From contig JAOCPU010000026.1 in the NCBI GenBank assembly GCA_035772785.1, positions 342,298-406,297 of the forward strand: 64,000 nt of DNA, in the 5' to 3' direction. The translations under genes and the position numbers were made by a program. The notes under the pieces were generated by a model, which was given only the letters and a program-made list of their open reading frames with translations, did not search any database and had not been told where the DNA came from. The stretch comes from Phlebiopsis flavidoalba (taxonomy: Eukaryota; Basidiomycota; Agaricomycetes; Polyporales; Phanerochaetaceae). This document shows positions 20,855-31,178 of this stretch, piece after piece; position 1 is the first letter of the stretch; each line of letters opens with the position of its first letter.

Positions 20855-23552
20855 TCACAAAGAGGGGTCAAAAGGCGCAAATGCCGTCTTAAACTGTTGC
20901 GCATCCTGTCGGTCGTCATCCTCGGATTGCGCGCAGTCCTTCCAGTCAAACCGCTCCGGGATGCCCAAGAGCGACACGAGCACTTGTCTGTTGGATCGGA
21001 TAGTTAGCGCGTAGGCACCGTGTAATTGCCAACGGAATCCTCACCTGCCAAATTGTATACTGAACGGAAGCCCATCCTTCATCCAATGCACCAAATGCCG
21101 CCCATCCGGCAAGTCCACCTTGAAATACCCGCGATCGCCAGGGCCCGTCTCGGTAGTGACATCCCAAACTCGAACTCCACGCCCGTCCGCGCGCCCTCCT
21201 GCTGGAACGCCGCCGCAACTGCGTCGGCAGAGACGCTGCTGGGCACCGGCACGACCTGGACGTGCGCGTGCCCGCCCTTGGCGCCTCAGCCGACCGACCT
21301 CGAACGCGACGGCGTGCGCGCCGTGTTTGGCGTACAGCGCGTGCAGCGCGGCCTTGTACCGCGCTGTCTCGTCCACGATGGGGCCCGCGAGGTCGCCGGG
21401 GATCGTCGCGTAGGTCGGGTAGTGCGTGATGGGCACGATGAGGACGTGACCGCCCCCTGGCACCGAGGGGACGCGCGCGGCGGGGTATTCAGAGGCGTTG
21501 TGGGTTGGGACAATTTGGCCCTTGGGTAGTGTGACATAGCATTCGGTTCCGATGGAAACGATGAGGTGTTTCCTGAGGTGATGTCAGCTCGTCCATAGCA
21601 GAGTTGGATAGGAAGACGGCCACTCACGCGAGATTTGGGTTTGAGAGACAGAACCAGCACGAATCCGCTATACGGATGACATGAGCAAAATCGTTTCGTG
21701 CGGAAATGCCAACACGCACGGGCAATCTCTTTCACTGGGTGCCTTGGGCCGCCCCTCGGCTTCGAATTTGCAGAGGGACAGTCTTGTATGTAATGGTTTT
21801 CACTCCCGCACGCTCTGCAGACATACCCTTCTCGAGGCTTTTTTGCCGCCTGTATCGCCAACAGCGTTCTTGACGGGGACAGTCGCGCACGAAGTGATCG
21901 GTCTACCAGGCCGGATTGTTTCAGTGCCAGTGCCAGACATTCAAAATGCTATAGAAGCACTCACGCCTTTGCATACTTTGCAAACATAGCCTTCGTGCGG
22001 CTTGGCGCGATCTGGACAGTCGGATATAAAATGCTGAACCACGATACACTCAGGTCAGACTGGTAGGTCCCCTGCAAGGGCTGGACCGTCGACGTACATC
22101 TTCTGACTCGCAGATTTTGCATTTGTAGCCCGGTGGCGGTTTACCAGGCTCACCGCTCTCTGTACCCTAGTCGTCAATACGTGCAGGGGACTGGAAGGAA
22201 GAAGTCCTACGTACCGGTTCTACTCCGCTTGTTGGCCCCCTTGACAGTCCCCCATCGGAAGTTCTCTCCAGCGTCGTCAACGTGCATCGGCCGCTTTTGA
22301 CCATGGTACAAACGCGCTCAGTAAACGGGTTCTTGGTCGCATTTGCGGGTCTTGGAGGCGGCGGTGTTGTTGGTGTCTGTGGCGCGATTGAGAACGCATA
22401 GAACCACTAAATGAGCTGGTCAGTACTGGGTCTTCAGAAATTCGAAGAAAAAATAGCACGTACGCGTTGTTTCTTTCCCGACTCCGGCGTCCGTCCAAAT
22501 GAACCCAAGCTCACGAATCTTCATGACTCTCCCATTCTCGTCGTCCCATACCACCTGGCTCCCGCTCCCAGAACAGGGGTACGTCGGTCGCGCTCGCGCC
22601 ACCACCCGCAACGAAGTGGTATCTCGGTTTTGTGCGCCGTACAACCTCGGATACAGGGTCCGCACCCGCAGGCGAGGGGAAAGATGGTGACGGCTGAGGG
22701 GCGGAGGGAATGCGGTGATATTTGAAGGGAAGGTGTTTGTGAGGAGGATGTCGATGTTTTGCGAGCTGGCGGCGTGGAAGCTTTGATTGCTGCTAGGGAG
22801 CCGTAAGTGTTGTCTTTCGCTTTGGAAGATGTCGCAGTTTGCGTCATGGGCGTTTGATATAAGTTTCTCGACTGTGAGGTTCGTGAAGTATGGCGACGTG
22901 TAGCCCTATAGTATAATGTTGAACAGTGCGGTAAGAGGGAGAGACGCATACACTCACATGGACTGACTCGGAAGTCGAGTATAGGTTTGGCTCGAAGACA
23001 CCCTCCAAGGCAGGCTACCCGAAGTCCGTGTGCGGTCGTCATAAACCCCGGACTTGTCTAGAAAGAACAGTCAAGAACGCCTCCGATACTTTCGGCGCGG
23101 TACTCACGGAGTAAGAAGACGTTCTTCGACAATTGACCGCCCGCCTTTGCAAACCTTTCAATGACCGGTGGTGGCAACGCATGCTCTCCTTGCATAATGA
23201 AGCATTCCAGAGGAGCTATAGTTTTTGTGTAAGAGACCAATTCCCCGCGACAGCACCAGCACTCACCATCCAGTGTTCCATTCAGAAGCTGCATAACATC
23301 ATCGTCATCCTTGTACTCTTCCCCCTCATCCTTTGGTGGTCCGAAGAAGTCTCCTGTACAAAGCACAAGGTCAAACTTGCCATGCTTTGCGTCAATGGCC
23401 TGGATCTTGCTGAACAGCTCGCGGATAGCTCCTGCAGCAGACCCTACGGTAAGCCTGGTACGAAACAGCAATAAGTACGTTTATTCCCACCGCTTGAGCA
23501 CCGAGAGAGCGTACACTTTCACGTTTGTGGTTGTTGGTGTCGCGGTGGACAT
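20855..23552 (-). CDS. CWF19L1: CWF19-like protein 1 / Drn1, lariat-debranching and splicing factor
   Basis: Drn1/CWF19L1 acts with the lariat debranching enzyme Dbr1 on post-splicing complexes in the nucleus. The N-terminus starts MSTATPTTTNVKV and, after an intron, reads VGSAAGAIRELFSKIQAID, FDLVLCTGDFFGPP and ECFIMQGEHALPPPVIERF (metallophosphatase-like fold, as in Dbr1). The middle carries RTLYPRLYGA-like and RVMKIRELGFIWTDAG segments. At least two zinc-knuckle units follow: CKICE...HFISDCPDRAKPHE, and CRACGSENHYIQDCPSA near 21790. The CwfJ C-terminal domains 1 and 2 are clear: CWFCLSNPN, LIVSIGTECYVTLPKGQIVP, HVLIVPITHYPTYATIPGDL, HALYAKHGAHAVAFEVGRL, GHAHVQVVPVP, QVLVSLLGIPERFDWKDC and QQFKTAFAPFDPSL before TGA at 20855-20857. 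The HIT-like His cluster is kept (GHAHVQ). The zinc knuckles are typical of fungal members. Confidence 0.93.
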
Positions 23553-24235
23553 GGCGGGTCCAGTTTCAAGCGATCAAATGCGCCTTGCGCGTCTTCGCGT
23601 GGCGCGTGCGGCTATGACGCTTACCACCATGTTCCCTCCAGGGAATATTTTGGTACACACCGACTACCTTCTCCCTTACATTGAACAAATCACTCTTTCA
23701 ATCCACATCATCGAAATACACGACAATCTCTACAAACGCACCGGGCCCCGCTATACGCAGCGGCGGGCCGACTAATTCGAATCCCATGGGGATAAAGCCA
23801 CTGCATTACACAACATTGCTTCGGGCTCGCTCACAGGCGGGCACGACGTTAGTCAGTGAGTAAATGCACACAATCCCCGCCCGCGTCATCAGCAACATCT
23901 GCGCCCCGCGGGGAAACGGCGTCGAGCAGGTCCGCTATGTCTGGATTACCTAAGCCGAGTACGCAGAGGGCGTGCGAACGACTTCCTTCCGGAGGTGAAA
24001 AAAAGCCCAAAGTAGCAGGTTGTGTGGTTTGGCTCTGATGCGGTGACGAAGCGGGCTGGGGTCAGCAGACTGACGGGATTCCGAGCTGCTGAGTAAAGTT
24101 TCGTCAATCGAAAACACTTTCCGAAATGGATTACCCCCCCCCGGCGACATATATAACCTCGAGGGCCCCACGGCACCAAATCAAACATATCCATCCTCCA
24201 CATCCTCTCCGCGCATACGCCTCGCAATCGTCACC
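23553..24235. other. Divergent promoter region between CWF19L1 and the alcohol dehydrogenase gene
   Basis: No gene is supported. The right part contains a TATA box for the dehydrogenase at 24150-24156. Scattered short frames such as 23681-23863 show no family similarity. Confidence 0.7.
24150..24156 (+). promoter_or_regulatory. TATA box of the MDR dehydrogenase gene
   Basis: TATATAA, 80 bp upstream of the ATG at 24236, preceded by a C-rich tract and followed by CTCGAGGG. Spacing suits a fungal core promoter with a short leader. Confidence 0.65.
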
Positions 24236-25812
24236 ATGTCCCCAGACCGTCCCCGAGACTATGAAGGCCGTCATCACGCAGGACGACCAGACCGCCTAAG
24301 GTGCTGGACGTTTCCTGTGCCTGAGATCGACGACGACGAGGTGCTCGTCAAGGTCGTCGCGATCGCGCAGAACCCGACCGACTGGAAACGTGCGTCTCCC
24401 GCCCGCTGGCCGCACAATAGAAGACAATAGATTCACCAATTAATCCGCTTTCATAGACGTCGTGAACTTCAAGCACGCCGGCACGATCAGCGGGCTGCGA
24501 CTGGAGTGCGGTGCACGTCGTCAAGTCGGCAACGAAACGTCGCGCAGCGACGCAACCAGTCGGCGACCACGTCCGCGGGCTTTGTGCACGGCGGGACATA
24601 TACCGACCGCGGCGCGTTTGCCGAATACGTCAAGACCCACCGCTGAGCTCGCATGGCAAGTGCCCCGCAGGACTGTCGCACGAGGGCGCGGCTACGAATG
24701 GGCTGCTCGTGAGTGTCGATACGCTGTGTCTGCCTGGGCAATTACTCGAGCAGGTATGTCAAGGTTCTGGACGGGCCGTGCAGGCGCTATTCCATCCCCG
24801 ACGACGGTTGGGGCCTTGTTGAGCCGCCCAAGCAAGTTGAAAAGGAGTAATGATGGGTGCTCGTGTACGGCGGAAGCGGTGAGTTGCCCAAAGGAACACA
24901 AAGGGACCGTCTGCTCCGGTCCTGTGAGACTGAGTGAAGAAACGCCAGGTCGTCGTCGGCATGTTTGCCATCCAGCTCGCACACGCGCCGCAGGCTACAA
25001 GGTCGTCACGGACCGCCTCCTCGCGCAACCACGAGCTCGTCAAGTACTCTCTCGGCGCAGACGCCGTCTGTTTGACGTACGCGTCTCCTTTCCCTTCCCG
25101 TGTGCACCGCTCACGAGCCGCACGCAGTACAATTACCCCCAGCTCGATCGACAAGATCAAGGAGCTCACAAAATAATGCGCTCGTGGGGCCGTAGGCCTC
25201 GACGCCCATCTCCGAGGTGTCCGCAGCAGAAATTTTAGCGTGCAGACCTTTGGCGCGAGCGGCGGCGAGCTCATCTCCATCCTCGGCCGCTACGTACGAC
25301 GAGGCCGTGGCTCTACGGCCAGATTGTAACAGTGCTGCGTATGTTTTACACAGCTCTTAATGTTAGTGTCCATAGCGGACTCTACGTCGGAAGCTCGCTT
25401 TGGCTAACGTGCGGAAGACGCGTGACGCTATTTATTTAGTATATAGCGACGCTTTAATGGCTATTTCTTTCATGGTCTCAAACCATTTTTTACATTTCTT
25501 ATGTATTTTCCATCAATTACGCGCTCCATTTCCTGGGCATAAGCGATCCATCTTTTTTATGTTCACTGTACGACTTTGCTGGAAGACCGTACCCGCCATA
25601 TGGCGTCAAAGTGGGCGGAAAGACGCTGTGCGCGCACATGCGCATTTCCTGAAAAAGGTGACCGAGCTCGTCAGCGCAGGCCAGGTTACACCAAACCCGA
25701 CGAAGCTCATCGAGGGGCGAAAAGGGCTCGACGGTGTATCCGCGGGGGCTTCCAGTACCTCAGGGAGGGCAAGGCCAGCGGCGAGAAGGTTGTGCACCGT
25801 GTGTCGACCTGA
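24236..25812 (+). CDS. Medium-chain dehydrogenase/reductase (zinc-type alcohol dehydrogenase or enoyl reductase family)
   Basis: The start context TCACCATGT opens a groES-like domain: ETMKAV, VPEIDDDEVLVKVVAIAQNP with TDWK. After a short intron come FKHAGTISG, GDHV, FVHGGTYTDRGAFAEYVKTH and LAWQVPAGLSHEGAATNG. The Rossmann domain shows VLVYGGSG at the glycine-rich loop (interrupted by an intron near 24885-24945), then GMFAIQLAHAAGYKVVT. QTFGASGGEL and VTVLRMFYTAL mark the central part. The C-terminus is typical: FLKKVTELVSAGQVTPNPTK, GLDGVSAG and FQYLREGKASGEKVV, with TGA at 25810-25812. Structural zinc ligands are not evident, so a zinc-less NADPH enoyl or quinone reductase is as likely as a true alcohol dehydrogenase. 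Between MFYTAL and GRPYPPYGVKVGG lies an AT-rich stretch of about 200 bp, far longer than the other introns. Frameshifts are numerous. Confidence 0.88.
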
Positions 25813-25880
25813 GGCGGCGCGGCTGCATGCTAAAATGTGTAATATAGATGTACGACATAAATCTAGCTGGGGCGACATCA

Positions 25881-27407
25881 TCACGAAAGCCGGTTGGCGG
25901 CTTCGTCGCGAGTGAGCACGTCTGCGCCCGTCTCTGTTATGAGGACCATATGTTCAGCCTGAGCAGCCCTCGCCCAGTTCTATCCGCGGTGAGTACGTCA
26001 TATTGTGAGAAAGTTTCATGTACGTACCGTAGATGACGTCGTCCACTCGGTCGTCGGCCGAAGTCATAAAATCACCCGCTTGAGCCTTTGATGACCGCAG
26101 GCTGCCAGGACTCGCCGTCAGTTGTGATCGAGCTGTGGCGTGAGATAGTAGCACGCACCTCGATCGTAAAGCAATTGGCCTGGCAACATGACGCCAGGCT
26201 CGTCGTTTACTACGCCGCGTGAGCCTCGTGCGTCTCTGTGGGATGAAATCTGAACGTACCGTCATGCCATATCCACAGGCGGTCGATGGAACAACGTCCC
26301 AATACCGTGTCCGGTGAAACCCGCGCAGATTGTGTAGTCCTTTGTCTTTTATGACCTCGCGGATGGCTTTGGCTATCCATTTAAAGTGTTTGCCGGGGGC
26401 CGCAGACTCGGATGCCCGCTTCCAGCGCTTCGTCTGTGACTTTGACGAGGTCGCGTCCAATGTCGTCCTGATCACAGGGGAACCGTTGTGAGGGCAGAAA
26501 CATGGTATTAGAGGGTGTTCACGTACGACGTTGCCGACGAGAAAGGTTTTAGATGTGTCTCCGTGGTACCCGTCTAGGTAGACGGTAATGTCAATATTGA
26601 CGATGTCTCCGTCCCGTAGCCGTCGTCTGATATGTATCAGTCTATTTTAGATATAAGAAAGCAAGTGAACGTACGTACCCATCCGGTATTCCATGGACGA
26701 TAACATTATTCACGCTGGTACAAGCACGACTTCGGGAACCCCGAATAGTGCAACGGGCGACGACGGATTACGCGCCGCTCGCGAGGATAAGGTTGTGCAC
26801 ATAGTTGTCGATCTCGTCCGTCGTGACGCCTTCCTACACTATTCAGAGACCCGTACACACGAGATTAATCTAGCACTCACCATGACAAGGCTTCCCGCCG
26901 AGTTCAGCACGCGCCCGCGCGAGCCCCGCCGCCCGCCCGCAAAAGCTTCTTCTCCGTCGACCCCGCGTCGCTGTGCCCAGCGCAATGCGCCCGTCTCCGG
27001 TCCACGATTCGGTATTAAAGTGCCCCGTGTCCCTTGTAGAGTTGTTACTGCTCGCTCAGGGCGTCGCGTATGGTGGGCGGCAAAAATATGGGTTGTGGAG
27101 GGGAGAGGGCTCGCGCTGGAGTGGGAAGATCGGGTTTCGGGCATAAATGGGTCTTTGGGGACCGCCCCGATTATCGCGTATTCGCCGTCGTCGCTCGAGT
27201 CTGAATGTCCTCGTCCGTCTTCCGTTTGGGTTCCGTGCTCGCTGCGCGTGAGACGAAGCTACGGCCTGCGAGGGGATGAATTGCCATGGTCTTGTCGTGC
27301 GAGCCTTGCGGACAACAACGAGCCATACGGGCTGCACGCTGCAACGGCCAGTGGTGTCCGAAGAGAACGCCCGCTGCGTGCGCGACACGACGCAGCGCAG
27401 CCTGCAT
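25881..27407 (-). CDS. Methionine aminopeptidase type 1, probably mitochondrial (MAP1D-like)
   Basis: This metalloprotease removes initiator methionine. The start at 27407 reads MQAALRRVAHAAGVLFGHHW and continues Arg/Ala-rich without acids, like a mitochondrial targeting peptide. It lacks the Cys/His zinc-finger domain of cytosolic MAP1. Then come TTDEIDNYVHNLILASG, CTSVNNVIVHGIPDG and DGDIVNIDITVYLDGYHGD with TSKTFLVGNV, which supplies the two metal-binding Asp. GKHFKWIAKAIREVIKDKGL and NLRGFTGHGIG carry the catalytic and metal His. EPGVMLPGQLL carries a conserved Glu, and DWTVS...RAAQAEHMVLI carries the last ligand Glu. The end is LTRDEAANRLS with TGA at 25881-25883. All five metal ligands can be found despite frame changes. 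Introns occur after IPDG and SLV. The gene converges on the dehydrogenase (68 bp between stops) and diverges from the SDR gene. Confidence 0.93.
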
Positions 27408-27633
27408 ATAGCCAGTAATTTTGAGGAATTTCGGTGATGGTGTGTGGCAATGAGGACGTGGACGCCCGGCACCCAAAGACCCTGATCGCCGTGTCGGCCT
27501 TTTTCTCACCTCTGACACTCCCGCATATTGGTGACGAGCATGGTCGGCACCATGGCCGACTTGGCCCATTAAAAACTAGCCTCACCATCCCAAGTCCATC
27601 TCGTTCACCATCCATTGTCCTAACCACCACCCA
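27408..27633. promoter_or_regulatory. Bidirectional promoter, methionine aminopeptidase / SDR
   Basis: A 226-bp interval separates two divergent start codons. It must hold both promoters. No TATA box is obvious. Confidence 0.5.
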
Positions 27634-28721
27634 ATGCCCAACCTTCAAAGTATTCGCCGCCGCCAACCTCGGCATAGGTAGCAGCCTCCCCTATCGCCCC
27701 CACCGCCATCTTTGTCGGGGGCACGTCCGGCATCGGCGCGGGCATGGCTGCGCAGATGCTCGCGCGACACCGCAGCGGCGACGCGCACAGATCACATCCT
27801 TGTCGGGCGCAACCGCGCCGCCGCGGAGGGCCACGTGCTCGCGAGCTTGCCCCCGCCCGGCCAGGCGGGCGCGACACACGAGTTGTCGAGTGCGATATCT
27901 CGCTGATGCGCAATGTGCGCCGCACGAACGGCGGAGCTCAATGCAAGGCTTGAGAAGGTCAACTTTCTCGTCATGAGCCCCGGCATGTTGACGATGCAGG
28001 GGAGGACGGAGACCGGACGAGGGAATTGATGTAAAGCTTGCTTTGCACTACTATGCGAGGTGGCGGTTTGCGTATGAGTGCGTCCATAACCTCTATTTTC
28101 AACTGGATGAATGCTGAAAGTGCGTTAGACTTTGCCCGCTGCTCCAGAAGGCCAAGGACGCTGGCGAGACGCGAAGGTCCTGTCAGTGCTATCCTTGGTC
28201 ATGTAGACAGTGGCCCAACGGATCTCGACGGACCTGGGTCTCAAGACCAAGGCTTCACGCTACCCGCAGCCGCACGAGCCGCGTCGGTACTACAACGACA
28301 TCTCATGATTCAGGTAGGATTATTGCTCTTTTCATTTGCCGACAGTACAAATAATGTTCCTCTAGTCGTTTGCAGAGAAGTAACTCCCAAGCGTTTCTCC
28401 TTTCGTCCATATGGCACCGTGGGTATCGTTGCCACACCTGATCTCCAAAGGCCTCTTCGGCTCCCACTGGTCAGGCCGCATACTTACACCCATGGTCGGA
28501 ACGGTATTGCCCGTACCTTTGGTGTGTCGCAAGAGGAATGCGGAGAGTACATGTGGACACGGGCTGTATGCTGCAAAGGCTGGCTGGAGCCGGCGAGACA
28601 AAACACGGCGAGGATGTCGGAGAGAAGAATTTCTGCGTCGCCTCACTGGGGCCAAAAGAGAAGGTGTGGGAGCCATACAGTCGAGGAGACGTCCAAGGTA
28701 GAACAGTCATCGGGCAACTGA
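27634..28721 (+). CDS. Short-chain dehydrogenase/reductase, fungal type
   Basis: This is an NAD(P)-dependent oxidoreductase of unknown substrate. The start MPNLQSIR leads into SPIAPTAIFVGGTSGIGAGM, the glycine-rich cofactor motif, then AAQMLARHRSGDAH and LVGRN (the Arg suggests NADP preference). ECDISLMRNVR and KVNFLVMSPGMLTMQGRTET give the strand-4 segment, and EGIDVKLALHYYARWRF the catalytic-helix region. The usual YxxxK is not seen in textbook form, as in several fungal relatives whose active site is atypical. Later blocks are DAKVLSVL, RRYYNDIMIQSFAEKYPGVS, EECGEYMW, GEDVGEKNF and the end VEETSKVEQSSGN with TGA at 28719-28721. Frameshifts occur near 27660, 27790 and later. It sits head to head with the methionine aminopeptidase gene with 226 bp between starts. 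Confidence 0.87.
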
Positions 28722-28883
28722 GTCATCTTATTTTGGTTTTCCCTTTGTGTGTTTCTGCAGATTATTTGGATTATGATCATTGTATGTAACTGACCGGGGT
28801 GTACCAGATCCAGCCATGCTGTGCGCACGTTATTATTGGAGATATGAAAAAAAATCCTGTCTCCAGTGCAATAAATCGAGCAT

Positions 28884-30922
28884 TTACTCTATCCGACCCA
28901 TGCCCTGTTCTAGGTGGAAGCGCTGAAACAACATCTGGGGCCCTAAGTCCAGAGGGACCTCTCTATCCCCAATGGACCTATACATATATTACAACACAAC
29001 ATAGACCTTGAGATCCATCCTTGGGAGTGCACCCTGCACGAAGATACGCCCTCGCGGCCTTCCACTCATCCCATTCGTCCAATCCCCCACGCCCACTCCT
29101 CATCCCAGAGGACTAGCGGCGGCCCGTACCCACCAGCCGCAACGCATCCGCATACACCATCGACTGCTCCCCAGGCGATAAATCAGCAAACCGCCCTGCT
29201 CCGCAAGACTGCCTCCGCCTCGTGCGCAGCCCACTCACTGTCCGCCTCCCCACGCCACGCCGCAGGCCCCAGCGCGACGTGAGCACCTTCGCTTCGACCC
29301 TTTTCCTACGCGCAACCGTGTCGTCCTCTGATGCCAGCCAAGGACTCGAGATGCCACGCACCGTCCGCGCCGAACCCCGACGCGCGCGGCGTGCCGCGAG
29401 GGACAAACGCGGCCCATCGAACCGGTACCGCTTGAGAAGACGGCGTCAGCCATCGCTCATAGCCGCGCACCCGCGCGGGAACGCGTTGGTGGCAGCGGGC
29501 GGGGTGCACAGGCGAGACGCGCCCGATACCGCCGTGCAGCGCGTGGGGTTGGCCAGCTGGGCCGGCGGAAGGTCGAAGAGCGCGAGGCGCGAGGACGTGG
29601 GTGTGAGGATTGCGGGGTGTTCGTCCGTGAGTCGGGGCGAGGGAGCGTTGTCTTTCCCGCGCCGTTCATGCGCCGTTGAGGTGCCAGGCGCGATTGGGCG
29701 GATCGTCCAGTGTGATGTCTTTGAGACACCTGGTTGCGCCTGAGTACTGGGTGCTATGGGAGGGGAGGCGGGGCTTACCTTTGGTGGTTCTCCGAGAGAC
29801 GCCTCACGGCCGGCAAGCTTATCACCTCGTCACCCGACCTGACGGGCGTAGACCTCCTGTCTGTTGGCCTGAGGGGAACTTGCTCGGGGAATCGGACTGG
29901 TCGGTGTTGATTGGGCGGATCTCAAGACTCTTCCTTGTTTTGCTACCAAGTGTTGTATGGTGCCCATCTTCGTTTTGAATCATGGTCGAGGATTGACGTT
30001 AAAGGTCCAGTCCTGGGGTATGGGATCCTGGAGGGCAGTATGCCCAAATATCCTGGTGCGGTGAGCTTTTAACTGGAGGGACTGGAAGACGAGACTTAAA
30101 CACTAGGCGCGGGTGCCTACATCAAGTCCACTACGAATGCCATTTAGTACTCATCATGGTTGTATGCATTATGGCACTCATGAGGGACTTAGAGGTTTCT
30201 TCGAGAATCAGCAACGTCTTGCTGTCTCGAGCAAGGCTTTCACAATCCTTCGCCTTTTTCGCGTCTGGCCGTTTAATCAGTGCAATCATGGGCAGGTCAA
30301 GGATCCGCGTCAAGTCGAGCTTTAGAGGCAAGTGCCTTAAGAGAGCCGTGCCGTGCACGCGCCTTCGCGTGGTCTGCATGCGCCCTTCGCGACCGGTCAT
30401 CCGGAATCTTGTATCACTGCTCGGCATCGCAAGTTCATGCAGAGGGCTTCGCCGTTTCGGGAAGAACGTATCGCGCAGCGTTCCGCTTGTCCTCCTCCCG
30501 CCCGGGCCCCATACCGCGCGGCTAAAGTCGTAGAACGCGCCGCCAGAGCTCTGCGGCCGGTGTGCAAAGCTCGCAGCGCGATGTGCTGATGCGCGTACCG
30601 CTCCCCTTGAGAAACGGGAAGAGACCGTAAGGAGCGGAGACGGTGGCGAGATCTTGAGGTGGCCCGTGAGGGCAGATGGAGGGAGGGAGGTCTTCGCGGG
30701 ACCGCTCGAGCTGGGAGAGAGCACTGCCCAGAGCCTCGTCGGACTGTATCGTCCACGGAGATTATCTCGCCCCAATGCCAATAAGGGTCCCGACTTGGAG
30801 CCTGCACCTATGAGGGTAAGATGGATGAGTGAGGAATGTGGAGAATGGCTCCGTCTAGGCGCATGAGCTGTTCGAGAAGCCACGACACCATGTGTCGCTA
30901 AACCATACAGACGACGCGTCAC
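28884..30922 (-). CDS. Soluble ABC ATPase with two nucleotide-binding domains (YDR061W/ModF-like)
   Basis: The yeast relative YDR061W resembles bacterial ModF; the role is unknown and no membrane domain is present. The start MTRRLYGLATHGVVASRTAH looks like a mitochondrial presequence. The first cassette shows HLKISPPSP, SFAHRPQSSGGAFYDFS, ETFFP with HELAMPSSDTRF, LDLTRILDLPMIAL and a damaged signature and Walker B (LLILEETSKSL, expected LLILDEPLTGL), ending near 30130. The second cassette carries AWHLNG followed by NGAGKTTL (Walker A, about 29680), AFPRG, then the ABC signature as LSPGEQSMVYADALRLVGT, a Walker B region with SGMDEW, and AARAYLRAG. The C-terminus reads VHWG...LFQRFHLEQGMGRIE with TAA at 28884-28886. 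Two cassettes in one soluble chain fit the YDR061W group. It converges on the SDR gene (162 bp). Confidence 0.83.
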
Positions 30923-31178
30923 ATTAAGATCAGTGGGCTGCTCGAAGGTCAGAATCCTTCACAAAACCACTCCGTAGAAGAGTCGAGGGCAAACACGAGT
31001 GTATGGGGTACCTGTTTGGAATTAAACCAAGAGCCGAGAGACCCAGGCCGCTGCAGGGGGGGGGGGGCGGAGTCATTGAAGGATGATTTCAACCGAAGCA
31101 GGTAATCACGGGATAAGTAGCGCTACTTATCCAATACATTACTGAATGTAGTGCAGCACCAAACTATATTCATTGACG
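30923..31178. other. Intergenic region with a 12-G tract
   Basis: This lies between the ABC ATPase start and the SPT3 stop. It contains 12 consecutive G at 31056-31067. No gene is seen. Confidence 0.7.

Noticed and set aside
23765..23780. B-box-like sequence ATTCGAATCCC suggesting a tRNA
   Set aside because: No matching A box, anticodon stem or acceptor stem could be folded around it.
24236..28721. Secondary-metabolite or catabolic cluster formed by the MDR and SDR oxidoreductases
   Set aside because: No core synthase, transporter or pathway regulator lies nearby, and a housekeeping aminopeptidase sits between them.
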